This document shows positions 1-5,524 of a stretch of 5,524 bases of DNA, piece by piece (position 1 is the first letter of the stretch; every line of letters starts with the position of its first letter). The notes under the pieces were generated by a model. The model was not told where the DNA came from. It saw only the letters and a program-made list of their open reading frames with translations, and ran no database searches. Both the position numbers and the translations under genes were made by a program. Source of the DNA: Acidobacteriota bacterium (GTDB lineage Bacteria; Acidobacteriota; Vicinamibacteria; Vicinamibacterales; Vicinamibacteraceae); the NCBI GenBank assembly GCA_013695405.1, contig JACDAO010000148.1, positions 1-5,524 on the forward strand, written 5' to 3'.

Positions 1-855
1 GAGTGCGACCCAGCCGAGTTCCTCCAGGACGTCGGCCGCGCGCTCGACCAGTCGCGCGCCATCGCGGAGCAGCGCGTGGCCGCCGGCGTTCAGGCCCGAC
101 CGGACGTCGCCGGGCACGGCCATCACGTCCCGCCCCTGTTCGAGTGCGAGCCGGGCGGTAATCAGCGAGCCGCTCCGTTGCGCGGCCTGCACCACGACCA
201 CCGCGCGGCACAGGCCGCTCAGGGTCCGGTTCCGCAACGGGAAGTGATGGGCCCGCGGGGCGGTCCCCGGGGCGAACTCGCTCACCAGGGCGCCGGCGGC
301 GGCCAGTTGGTTGGCCAGCTCCCCGTGGTCACTCGGGTAGGGTTGGTCGACACCGCAGCCGAGCACGGCCAGGGACCGGCCACGGCTCAGCGCGCCGCGG
401 TGTGCCGCGGCATCGACGCCGCGGGCGAAGCCGCTGGCCACGACCACGCCACTGGCCGCCAGATCGGCGGCAATTCGGAACGCGACCTCCCGTCCGGCGC
501 TCGACGCGTGGCGGGAACCGACAACCGCGATGGCGGGGCCGAGGAGCGCGGCCGGGTCGCCACGGACCCAGAGCAGCAGCGGCGGATCGGGGATTGCGTC
601 GAGCAGCGCCGGATAGGCCGGATCGGCGGGACCGATCGCGGTCAGGCCCAGCGCGTCGGCGCGACTGAGAGTCCGGTCGGCTTCGGCCCGCCAGTGCGCG
701 GCCGCGCCCGGTCCATCCTGCGCCATCAGCTCGAGCGACCCGGCCAGCGTGGCGGGCGGCCACTGCCCCGCCGCCTTCAGGCGGGAGGCGGCGCGCGACG
801 GCTGTGCTGCCGCCGCCAGGGCAACGGCGACCACGTCCAGCGGCGGCATCGGCAT
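1..855 (-). CDS. dprA: DNA processing protein DprA (Smf), C-terminus cut by window edge
   Basis: DprA binds incoming single-stranded DNA in the cytoplasm during natural transformation and loads RecA on it. Translating the minus strand gives 285 residues from the ATG at 855. The pre-Rossmann part includes DPAYPALL (78-85) and LLLWVRGD (93-100). The Rossmann-like core carries GSR at 113-115, SGFARGVD (141-148) with H152, GCGVDQPYP (166-174), the RNR motif at 208-210, SGSLITA (228-234) and VPGD (247-250). The frame is still open at the left edge; family members usually run 360-380 residues, so about 80 residues, including any C-terminal winged helix, lie outside. The start is uncertain: no good Shine-Dalgarno site precedes 855, and in-frame GTG codons at 879 and 951 are alternatives. 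The usual VVEA segment reads VVQA here (218-221). The gene is divergent from the TPR gene. The family call is secure. Confidence 0.95.
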   Translation of the reverse strand, partial: MPMPPLDVVAVALAAAAQPSRAASRLKAAGQWPPATLAGSLELMAQDGPGAAAHWRAEADRTLSRADALGLTAIGPADPAYPALLDAIPDPPLLLWVRGDPAALLGPAIAVVGSRHASSAGREVAFRIAADLAASGVVVASGFARGVDAAAHRGALSRGRSLAVLGCGVDQPYPSDHGELANQLAAAGALVSEFAPGTAPRAHHFPLRNRTLSGLCRAVVVVQAAQRSGSLITARLALEQGRDVMAVPGDVRSGLNAGGHALLRDGARLVERAADVLEELGWVAL

Positions 856-993
856 GTCCGAGGGCGGGTGCAAAGCCACCGCCAGATGCGGCCAGACGAC
901 AGTTTCAGACGTCCATTGACTTAGGGTGCAGCGCGTGGCAGTTCGCGCCACCTGAGGCAGCGGAGGCAGGTGTATAGTGACGATCATCTTCAT
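856..993. promoter_or_regulatory. Divergent intergenic region between dprA and the TPR gene
   Basis: This gap must hold the start signals for dprA (leftward) and the TPR/lipoprotein pair (rightward), since the two units are transcribed away from each other. It is slightly less GC-rich than the genes near 970-995. The only -10-like hexamer I see for the rightward unit is TATAGT at 973-978, with no matching -35 at normal spacing. No clear sigma-70 promoter or operator palindrome is visible. If dprA starts at 879 or 951, or the TPR gene at 970, the gap shrinks accordingly. Confidence 0.35.
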
Positions 994-1353
994 ATGACCA
1001 AGCACCGACCCTGGATGCTGGCGCTGGCCCTGGTGCTGAGCGCCTCTGGCGCGGCGTCTGCCGATGCGCGGAAGGACGCGCAATCGCAGGTCTCATTCGG
1101 CATCTCCGTGGCGCAGCGCGGGCTCTGGCAGGAAGCGGTGTTCCGCTGGGAGCGGGCCGCCGAGATCGACCCCACGTACGCCGCCGCGTACAACAATTTG
1201 GGGATCGCGTTCGAGCAGCTCGGCAAGTTCGAGCAGGCCGGCAAGGCATACGAAAAGGCGCTCGAGCTCGAACCGCAGAATCTGTCGATCCAGCAGAACT
1301 ACGATCTCTTCAAGGAAATCAATGACCGCGCGAAGAGGAATTCCGGTAGCTAG
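994..1353 (+). CDS. Small exported tetratricopeptide repeat (TPR) protein
   Basis: The product is 119 residues from the ATG at 994. Residues 1-23 look like a Sec signal peptide: a basic start (MTKHRPW), a hydrophobic stretch (MLALALVLSASGA) and a probable signal peptidase I site after ASA at 21-23. Two TPR units follow, at about 33-66 (GLWQEAVFRWERAAEIDP) and 63-96 (the NNLGIAFEQLGKFEQAGKAY stretch, then ALELEP), then a charged C-terminal helix. TPRs are protein-binding scaffolds, so a periplasmic adaptor role is inferred; the partner is unknown. A GTG at 970 would add eight residues; it has GGAGG at 962-966, but only three bases away, while the ATG gives the cleaner signal peptide and has no Shine-Dalgarno site. 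The 3' end overlaps the lipoprotein gene by 32 bases, so coupled expression and a shared function are likely. Confidence 0.85.
   Translation: MTKHRPWMLALALVLSASGAASADARKDAQSQVSFGISVAQRGLWQEAVFRWERAAEIDPTYAAAYNNLGIAFEQLGKFEQAGKAYEKALELEPQNLSIQQNYDLFKEINDRAKRNSGS
1312..1316 (+). promoter_or_regulatory. Ribosome binding site of the lipoprotein gene
   Basis: AAGGA lies five bases upstream of the ATG at 1322, inside the end of the TPR gene. It decides the start of the lipoprotein gene, because the same frame stays open far upstream (to at least 1064) only as an out-of-frame shadow of the TPR gene. The choice is supported by the lipoprotein signal sequence that begins at this ATG. Confidence 0.65.
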
Positions 1354-2128
1354 CCTCGTCCTTGGCGCGGCGCTGTCGGTGGCAGGCTGCACCTCGGTCT
1401 TCGAAGTGCCCATCGACACGCCGATTCAGGCCAAGCTCGACGTGACGCCGTTCCAGCGCGTGCACGTGGTGGGCTTCGTCGCCGGCGGTGCCGAAGATGT
1501 CGACGCCAACATGGAGACGGTGCGGCTGCTGCGCAGTCAACTGCGGACCAAGAGCCGGCTGCGTGTGATCGAGGCCGACCCCCTGCCGCTACAGCAGGTG
1601 GCCCGCGAGCAGTCGGCGCCGGCAGCCCGCAGCGGCAACGGCGGTGGAGCGACCGACGCCGCGCCGGTGCCCGGCACGATGCCCTTCCCGGCCAGGATCC
1701 AGGACGAAAAGGATCTGGAGGCGTACGAGGCGCTGTTTGCCAACGCCGCCTACTGGAAGAAGATCGGCGAGGAGTTCCAGCAGCCGCTGATCGTCACTGG
1801 CACGGTCATCTTCCGTCCCCACCAGGCCTCGGGCATTGTCACGCAGGAGCGCGAGGTGTACGACCAGTTCGGGCGGCGCCAGGTGGTGCCGATGCGCGTC
1901 TACATGGAGCGCAAGGGCTACATCCTGCGGCCCAAATTCGTGTTCATCGACGGGCGGACTGGCGCGGTGCTCTACCAGGAAAGCTACCGCGAGGAGCGGC
2001 TGTACCCGACCCAGCAGAACGTGCCGGCGCTGTCGTCGTTCTTCGAGCAGATGGACGCGGTGCTGCCGTCGTTCCTGAATACGCTCAGCACCACCCGGGT
2101 CCGCGGTTCGCGCATCCTCCTCAAATAG
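1322..2128 (+). CDS. Uncharacterised lipoprotein, possibly of LpoB/CsgG-like fold
   Basis: The product is 268 residues and I do not recognise a named family. Residues 1-22 form a lipoprotein signal: MTARRG, a hydrophobic core and the lipobox VAGC with Cys23 as the predicted lipidation site. Thr at +2 is not an inner-membrane retention signal by the E. coli rule, so outer-membrane attachment is inferred. The mature part has an alternating strand/helix pattern: RVHVVGFVAG (47-56), the helix METVRLLRSQL (64-74), RLRVIEADP (79-87), a Gly/Ala/Pro-rich linker (about 98-120), a helix at 129-153, LIVTGTVIF (156-164), KFVFIDGRTGAVLYQESY (205-222) and a C-terminal helix. A conserved-pathway name cannot be given. 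The order of a 'gets a value, then TGTV, then D-x-x-TG' pattern recalls LpoB, CsgG and FlgO-type envelope lipoproteins, which is a resemblance by eye only. It overlaps the TPR gene, suggesting a joint envelope role. Confidence 0.85.
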   Translation: MTARRGIPVASLVLGAALSVAGCTSVFEVPIDTPIQAKLDVTPFQRVHVVGFVAGGAEDVDANMETVRLLRSQLRTKSRLRVIEADPLPLQQVAREQSAPAARSGNGGGATDAAPVPGTMPFPARIQDEKDLEAYEALFANAAYWKKIGEEFQQPLIVTGTVIFRPHQASGIVTQEREVYDQFGRRQVVPMRVYMERKGYILRPKFVFIDGRTGAVLYQESYREERLYPTQQNVPALSSFFEQMDAVLPSFLNTLSTTRVRGSRILLK

Positions 2129-2150
2129 GGCGGGCCTCGAGGGGCCTGCC
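2129..2150 (+). terminator. Hairpin directly after the lipoprotein stop, possible terminator
   Basis: GGCGGGCC (2129-2136) pairs with GGCCTGCC (2143-2150) through eight base pairs, one of them G-T, around a six-base loop TCGAGG. The stem starts at the base after the stop codon. The downstream stretch (TGTGCTATTCTCGCGACTTT) is only mildly T-rich, so this is not a textbook intrinsic terminator; it could weaken read-through into rplU or protect the upstream mRNA end. Confidence 0.4.
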
Positions 2151-2152
2151 TG

Positions 2153-2161
2153 TGCTATTCT
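2153..2161 (+). promoter_or_regulatory. Candidate extended -10 promoter element for the rplU operon
   Basis: TGCTATTCT matches the extended -10 form TGnTATAAT with two mismatches in the hexamer, in the only sizeable gap (93 bases) ahead of rplU. No recognisable -35 lies 16-18 bases upstream; that place is occupied by the preceding hairpin. Transcription would start near 2168, giving an untranslated leader of roughly 54 bases. The position fits the start of a ribosomal-protein operon, but the match alone is modest evidence. Confidence 0.4.
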
Positions 2162-2206
2162 CGCGACTTTGAGTCGGAGCCGAACCACGGGTCTGTCGCA
2201 CCGCGC

Positions 2207-2213
2207 AGGAGAG
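2207..2213 (+). promoter_or_regulatory. Ribosome binding site of rplU
   Basis: AGGAGAG sits eight bases before the GTG at 2222, a strong Shine-Dalgarno match at ideal spacing. It settles the start of rplU on a GTG codon, which also gives the family-typical N-terminus MFAIIQSGGRQ. Confidence 0.75.
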
Positions 2214-2221
2214 TCCCAATC

Positions 2222-2536
2222 GTGTTTGCCATCATTCAAAGCGGCGGCCGCCAGGTGAAGGTCACCCCTGGTGCGGTCGTCACCGTCGACCGGGTCAATG
2301 TCGAACCGGGTCAGGAAGTCACCGTCGAGCAGGTGCTGCTCGTCGGTACTGACGGCGGCGACGTGCTGACCGGCGCGCCGTTCGTCTCCGGGGCCCGAAT
2401 CATCGGCACCGTCGAAGGCGAGTCGCGCGGCCCGAAGATCCGCGTGTTCAAGAAGAAGCGCCGCAAGGGCATGCGCCGGACCAAGGGTCATCGCGCCACG
2501 TTCACGCGCATCCACATCAAGGACATCCTCGTCTAG
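2222..2536 (+). CDS. rplU: 50S ribosomal protein L21
   Basis: L21 is a structural protein of the large ribosomal subunit that binds 23S rRNA. The product is 104 residues, the usual length. It opens with MFAIIQSGGRQVKV, matching the family pattern of (Y/F)A-I-I-x-(T/S)-G-G-(K/R)-Q. It continues with the beta-rich middle, including VLLVGTDG (38-45), and ends in a strongly basic segment with KKKRRKGMRRTKGHR (77-91) and FTRIHIKDI (94-102). The GTG start is supported by the AGGAGAG site eight bases upstream. It is the first gene of the ribosomal block, separated from rpmA by 21 bases, the standard bacterial pairing. Identification is secure. Confidence 0.98.
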   Translation: MFAIIQSGGRQVKVTPGAVVTVDRVNVEPGQEVTVEQVLLVGTDGGDVLTGAPFVSGARIIGTVEGESRGPKIRVFKKKRRKGMRRTKGHRATFTRIHIKDILV

Positions 2537-2557
2537 GGACGAGCGAGGACGCACGGC

Positions 2558-2836
2558 ATGGCTACAAAAAAGGGACAAGGCAGTTCGCGCAACGGGCGCG
2601 ACAGCAACGCGCAGCGACTGGGCGTCAAGCAGCACGATGGCAACCTGGTGACCGGCGGGTCGATCCTCGTGCGCCAGCGCGGCCGCCGGTTCAACGCCGG
2701 GGTCAACGTCGGGCTGGGCAAGGACGACACGCTCTTTGCCAAGGTCGGCGGGGTGGTGAAGTTCGAAGACCACGGCGCGCGCGGTCGGTACATCAGCGTG
2801 CACCCGGTCGGCGTCGACGCGCAGACGGCCGACTAG
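2558..2836 (+). CDS. rpmA: 50S ribosomal protein L27
   Basis: L27 lies near the peptidyl transferase centre, where its flexible N-terminus approaches the tRNA ends. The product is 92 residues. It starts directly with [20 protein letters not shown], so it lacks the N-terminal extension that is clipped by a dedicated protease in Firmicutes. The family core follows: LGVKQHDG (21-28), GSILVRQRG (34-42), [16 protein letters not shown] (46-61) and VKFEDHG (67-73), then ISVHPVG (79-85). A GAGGA site at 2545-2549 lies eight bases before the ATG. It sits between rplU and obgE, the usual order, and is presumably co-transcribed with both. A few residues at the C-terminus exceed the common 85-residue length. 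Confidence 0.98.
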   Translation: MATKKGQGSSRNGRDSNAQRLGVKQHDGNLVTGGSILVRQRGRRFNAGVNVGLGKDDTLFAKVGGVVKFEDHGARGRYISVHPVGVDAQTAD

Positions 2837-2877
2837 ACCATCTGTCGGGACAGGCCGGCTGCGGTCCCATTTCCCGC

Positions 2878-3993
2878 ATGTTCGTCGACGAAGTCGACAT
2901 CAATGTCCGTGCCGGGGCTGGTGGACGTGGCGCCATCAGCTTCCGCCGCGAGAAGTTCATTCCCCGCGGCGGTCCTGATGGTGGCGACGGCGGCGACGGC
3001 GGGTCGGTGCACCTGCTCGCCAGTCCCCACCACAACACCCTTGTCAGCTACCGCTTCCACCCCGATTTCGCCGCCCAGCCCGGCGGTCCTGGCCAGGGCT
3101 CGCTCCGCACCGGCAAGTCGGGCAAGGATCTCGAACTCCCGGTCCCGCCCGGCACTGTCGTCTACCAGATCGACGAACTCGGACACCCGACCCAGATCGC
3201 CGACCTGACCGAGGCCGGCGATCGTGTGCTGGTGGCCAAGGGCGGCCGCGGCGGACGTGGCAATGCGCGCTTCACCTCGGCGGTGAACCGTGCGCCGCGC
3301 CGCGCTGACCCGGGTGGCGCAACCGAGGTGATGATTCTGCGGCTGCGGATGAAGCTGCTGGCCGACGTCGGCCTGGTCGGCTATCCCAACGTCGGCAAGT
3401 CGACGTTGATTGCGCGGGTCTCGGCGGCGCGACCGAAGATTGCCGACTACCCGTTCACGACGCTGGTGCCGAACCTCGGCGTCGTGGCGATGAGCGGCGA
3501 CCGCAGCTTCGTCGTCGCCGACGTGCCCGGGCTGATTGAGGGCGCGCACCGCGGCAAGGGCCTCGGCCATCGTTTCCTCGGCCACGTCGAGCGCACCAAG
3601 GTCCTGCTGCACATCGTCGACGTCAGCGAGGCGTCGAATCGCGATCCGGTGGACGATCTCGACGTGATCCGACACGAGCTCGAGCTGTACACCCCGAACT
3701 CGGACACGCTCGATCCCGACGCGCTGCCGCTGGCGGCACGGCCGCAGGTGGTGGCGGCCAACCGCATCGACGTGCTGAACGACCCGGAACGGATCGCGGC
3801 ACTGCGCGCCAGGGCCGAGGCGCTCGGGCTGCCTTTCTTCGCAATCTCGGCGGTGACTGGCGAGGGCGTGCCGGCCTTGCTCGAAGGGCTGTGGCCGTAC
3901 ATCGCGCTGGTGAAGGCCGAGTCGGAGAGCCAGCCGGCCACGCCGCGGGTGGCGCCGCTCGACGAGGAGCCGCCGCCGGACCTCTACGAATGA
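2878..3993 (+). CDS. obgE: GTPase Obg (ObgE/CgtA), ribosome assembly
   Basis: Obg is an essential cytoplasmic GTPase that binds the large ribosomal subunit, aids its maturation and links it to the stringent response. The product is 371 residues. Residues 1-160 form the glycine-rich Obg fold, with FRREKF (22-27) and RGGPDGGDGGDGG (30-42), and GGRGGRGN (122-129). The G domain has the P-loop GYPNVGKST (168-176), switch I FTT (193-195), DVPG (215-218) and SAVTGEG (324-330). The guanine-specificity motif reads NRID (295-298) instead of NKxD. The C-terminal tail is short and acidic, with no extra OCT domain. The ATG has no clear Shine-Dalgarno site, but MFVDEVDI is the family N-terminus. It follows rpmA by 41 bases and overlaps nadD at its stop. 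Confidence 0.97.
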   Translation: MFVDEVDINVRAGAGGRGAISFRREKFIPRGGPDGGDGGDGGSVHLLASPHHNTLVSYRFHPDFAAQPGGPGQGSLRTGKSGKDLELPVPPGTVVYQIDELGHPTQIADLTEAGDRVLVAKGGRGGRGNARFTSAVNRAPRRADPGGATEVMILRLRMKLLADVGLVGYPNVGKSTLIARVSAARPKIADYPFTTLVPNLGVVAMSGDRSFVVADVPGLIEGAHRGKGLGHRFLGHVERTKVLLHIVDVSEASNRDPVDDLDVIRHELELYTPNSDTLDPDALPLAARPQVVAANRIDVLNDPERIAALRARAEALGLPFFAISAVTGEGVPALLEGLWPYIALVKAESESQPATPRVAPLDEEPPPDLYE

Positions 3994-4658
3994 GGCGCGC
4001 CCTCTTGCGCGTCGGCGTGCTCGGTGGCACGCTCGATCCAGTGCACGTCGGACATCTCGCTGCCGCGCGCGTGGCCTCCAGGGCGCTGGCTCTCGACCGG
4101 GTGTGGCTGGTGCCCGCACACGTGCCCGCGCTCAAGCCGACGCCGGGCGCCTCGCCGTGGCACCGGTTCGCGATGGCCGCACTGGCGGCGCAGGACGAAG
4201 ACCACATCGCGGTCAGTGATCTGGAGTTGTCGCGCCCCGGTCCGACTTACACCATCGACACGCTGCACGCGCTCGCGGCCGACGGCTACGCGGCGTCGCA
4301 GATCTTCTTCATCACCGGCGCCGACGCGTTTGCAGGAATTGCCGCGTGGCACCGGTTTCCTGACGTCCTGGACGCCGCCCACCTGGCGGTGGTGACTCGC
4401 CCCGGACATGCCGTGCCAGACGACGTCCTGAACCATCCGGCGATCGCACCGCGCCTGACCGGTGAAGACCCGGCGGAGCGGGCGGCGGGGGCCGACGCCA
4501 CTGGATCCTGCAGGATCTGGCTGATTTCCGCGGACACTCCGGACGTCTCGTCGTCCGAGATCCGTGAACGCATCATTACTGGACAGGAGGTCGGGACCCG
4601 TGTGCCGGCCTCCGTGGCCGTGCACATCCGCCGGCACGGCCTGTACACCTCGACCTAG
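3990..4658 (+). CDS. nadD: Nicotinate-nucleotide adenylyltransferase
   Basis: NadD transfers AMP from ATP to nicotinate mononucleotide, making nicotinic acid adenine dinucleotide, the precursor of NAD. The product is 222 residues. The nucleotidyltransferase signature GGTLDPVHVGHL is at 12-23, with H19 and H22 as the ATP-binding histidines. Further landmarks are RPGPTYTIDTL (82-92), FITGADAF (107-114), W120 and VSSSEIRERI (186-195), which matches the adenylyltransferase SSxxIR motif. The usual PPH(K/R) segment reads PALK (46-49). The start is ATG 3990, four bases overlapping the obgE stop (ATGA), so translation is probably coupled; an upstream in-frame extension to 3891 is a shadow of obgE. 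rsfS follows after 16 bases. Identification is secure. Confidence 0.95.
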   Translation: MRRALLRVGVLGGTLDPVHVGHLAAARVASRALALDRVWLVPAHVPALKPTPGASPWHRFAMAALAAQDEDHIAVSDLELSRPGPTYTIDTLHALAADGYAASQIFFITGADAFAGIAAWHRFPDVLDAAHLAVVTRPGHAVPDDVLNHPAIAPRLTGEDPAERAAGADATGSCRIWLISADTPDVSSSEIRERIITGQEVGTRVPASVAVHIRRHGLYTST

Positions 4659-4660
4659 GC

Positions 4661-4666
4661 GGAGAG
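4661..4666 (+). promoter_or_regulatory. Ribosome binding site of rsfS
   Basis: GGAGAG lies just after the nadD stop and eight bases before the ATG at 4675. It fixes the rsfS start there, against an in-frame ATG at 4564 inside nadD, whose extra 37 residues look like a shadow translation of nadD. Confidence 0.7.
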
Positions 4667-4674
4667 ACGCTTGC

Positions 4675-5064
4675 ATGGCGAAGACTGACGCGCAGCGGGC
4701 CGAATACGTGCCCGCACCGATTCCAGAGGATGTCCGCGCCGCGGTCGATGCGGCGCTCGACAAGCAGGCGACGCGAGTGACGGTGCTGGACCTTCGGGCG
4801 GACCAGGCCTTTGCCGACTTCTTCATCATCTGCACCGGGTCCAATATTCGCCAGGTGCAGGCGATCGCCGATGCTGTCGAAGCACGCCTCAAGGCATTGG
4901 AGGTTCGCCCGGCGCACGTCGAGGGCTACGACCGTGCCGAGTGGATCCTGCTCGACTACTTCGACTTCATCGTCCACGTCTTCACGCCGGACACGCGCGA
5001 GTTCTATTCGCTCGAGCGCCTGTGGGGCCGGGCCGCCCGCACCGAGATGGCCGAAACGCGCTGA
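4675..5064 (+). CDS. rsfS: Ribosomal silencing factor RsfS (DUF143 family)
   Basis: RsfS binds ribosomal protein L14 on the 50S subunit and prevents 30S joining, saving energy in nutrient-poor conditions. The product is 129 residues. After a family-variable N-terminus (about 1-32), the Oligomerization domain shows VTVLDL (35-40), ADFFIICTGSNIRQVQAIAD (47-66), VEGYDRAEWILLDYFDFIVH (82-101) and REFYSLERLWG (108-118), matching the family's C/SxGxS-Q, EG...W, LLDY and FY.LE.LW landmarks. The start is the ATG at 4675 with GGAGAG eight bases upstream. It follows nadD by 16 bases, the common NadD-RsfS pairing, and precedes comF. Its stop codon forms part of a possible comF Shine-Dalgarno site. Confidence 0.96.
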   Translation: MAKTDAQRAEYVPAPIPEDVRAAVDAALDKQATRVTVLDLRADQAFADFFIICTGSNIRQVQAIADAVEARLKALEVRPAHVEGYDRAEWILLDYFDFIVHVFTPDTREFYSLERLWGRAARTEMAETR

Positions 5065-5066
5065 GG
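5063..5066 (+). promoter_or_regulatory. Possible comF ribosome binding site
   Basis: GAGG overlaps the rsfS stop codon. It is too far (32 bases) from the GTG at 5099 to serve it, but only five bases from an in-frame CTG at 5072. This makes the comF start genuinely ambiguous between a normal start codon with no site and a rare start codon with a modest one. Confidence 0.3.
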
Positions 5067-5098
5067 CGGTCCTGCCCTCGCCGCTGGACACCGCGCTG

Positions 5099-5524
5099 GT
5101 GTTCCTGCTGGCCTCCCGCTGCGTCGCGTGCGGACGCGTGCTGCCGCTGCCGAGCCGCGGCCCGGTCTGCCAGGCCTGCTGGACTGACGTCCCCTGGCTC
5201 GCCGAGCCATTGTGCCGTCGCTGCAGCGCGCCGCTGGTCGATGGCGCGAGGTGCCGCTGCCCGGACCTGCCCGCCGGCCTCGACGCGATCGCCTGCGCGG
5301 CGACCTATGCCGGCACCGCGCGCGGCATCCTGCACGCCTTCAAGTACGGTGGGCACCAGACGCTCGGCGACGGCCTGGCCGCCGCCCTCCAGCAACACCC
5401 ACACCTTGACCTGGACGACGTCGATCTGGTGGTGCCGGTGCCGCTGCATCCCTGGCGGCGATGGCGGCGCGGGTTCAACCAGGCCGAGCGGCTGGCCTCC
5501 GGACTCGGCCCGCCGGTGCTGCAC
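5099..5524 (+). CDS. comF: ComF family phosphoribosyltransferase-like protein, C-terminus cut by window edge
   Basis: ComF proteins are needed for natural transformation and are thought to help move single-stranded DNA across the inner membrane from the cytoplasmic side. From the GTG at 5099, 142 residues are present and the frame is open at the right edge; the phosphoribosyltransferase-like domain is cut short. An N-terminal zinc-ribbon has pairs of cysteines: C8/C11, C24/C27, C39/C42 and C52/C54. Then come the family segments ILHAFKYGG (76-84), DLVVPVPLHPWRRW (108-121) and RRGFNQAERLA (122-132). No in-frame ATG exists back to at least 5042. The alternative CTG at 5072 adds nine residues and has GAGG five bases upstream. 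The gene lies 34 bases after rsfS (7 with the CTG) and probably belongs to the same transcription unit. Confidence 0.93.
   Translation, partial: MFLLASRCVACGRVLPLPSRGPVCQACWTDVPWLAEPLCRRCSAPLVDGARCRCPDLPAGLDAIACAATYAGTARGILHAFKYGGHQTLGDGLAAALQQHPHLDLDDVDLVVPVPLHPWRRWRRGFNQAERLASGLGPPVLH

Noticed and set aside
76..924. Long plus-strand open frame of 282 codons opposite dprA
   Set aside because: The minus-strand dprA frame has clear DprA motifs throughout; this frame is a GC-rich antisense shadow with Arg/Gly-rich composition.
916..978. TTGACT (916-921) with TATAGT (973-978) as a promoter for the TPR gene
   Set aside because: The two hexamers are 51 bases apart, so they cannot form one sigma-70 promoter.
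1064..1321. Upstream in-frame extension of the lipoprotein gene
   Set aside because: It overlaps the TPR gene in another frame, is Arg/Ser-rich, and would bury the lipoprotein signal sequence inside the protein.
2164..2176. CGACT-TTG-AGTCG palindrome as a regulator operator
   Set aside because: Five base pairs is expected by chance at this composition; kept only as a minor remark in the boundary finding.
1589..2803. Minus-strand open frame of 404 codons opposite the lipoprotein, rplU and rpmA genes
   Set aside because: It runs antisense across three genes with strong homology signals or signal sequences and has no family motif; high GC makes such frames common.
2833..4119. Minus-strand open frame of 428 codons opposite obgE and nadD
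   Set aside because: Obg and NadD motifs are unmistakable on the other strand; this is an antisense shadow.
4564..4674. Longer N-terminus for rsfS starting inside nadD
   Set aside because: The extra residues are Arg/Pro-rich shadow translation of nadD, and the GGAGAG site supports the start at 4675.

Overview
The window is very GC-rich, densely packed bacterial chromosomal DNA with strong third-position G/C bias and no sign of mobile DNA, RNA genes or CRISPR. It holds the conserved translation and ribosome-assembly block rplU-rpmA-obgE-nadD-rsfS-comF, preceded by a two-gene envelope module and a divergent dprA. Gene content and base composition fit a GC-rich Gram-negative-type bacterium. Acidobacteriota (Vicinamibacteria-like) or a deltaproteobacterial relative are my best guesses, but this is inference: no rRNA or lineage-specific marker is present.

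Layout. Positions 855 to 1 (minus strand) encode the N-terminal and Rossmann-like parts of DprA, which loads RecA onto incoming single-stranded DNA; its C-terminus lies beyond the left edge. A divergent intergenic region of about 140 bases follows. Next come two plus-strand genes overlapping by 32 bases: a small exported TPR protein (994-1353) and an uncharacterised lipoprotein (1322-2128). A hairpin right after the lipoprotein stop and an extended -10-like element at 2153-2161 mark the probable boundary between that module and the ribosomal operon. Then come rplU (L21), rpmA (L27), obgE (ribosome-associated GTPase), nadD (nicotinate mononucleotide adenylyltransferase, start overlapping the obgE stop as ATGA), rsfS (ribosomal silencing factor) and comF (phosphoribosyltransferase-like competence protein), which runs off the right edge.

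How it works together. L21 and L27 are large-subunit proteins, Obg supports large-subunit maturation and RsfS blocks subunit joining when nutrients are short. NadD makes the dinucleotide precursor of NAD. The short gaps and overlap suggest co-transcription from near 2168. Two DNA-uptake genes, dprA and comF, bracket the block. Most of the window is ordinary core genome. The least understood part is the TPR/lipoprotein pair at 994-2128, and I see no convincing evidence of a wholly new system.
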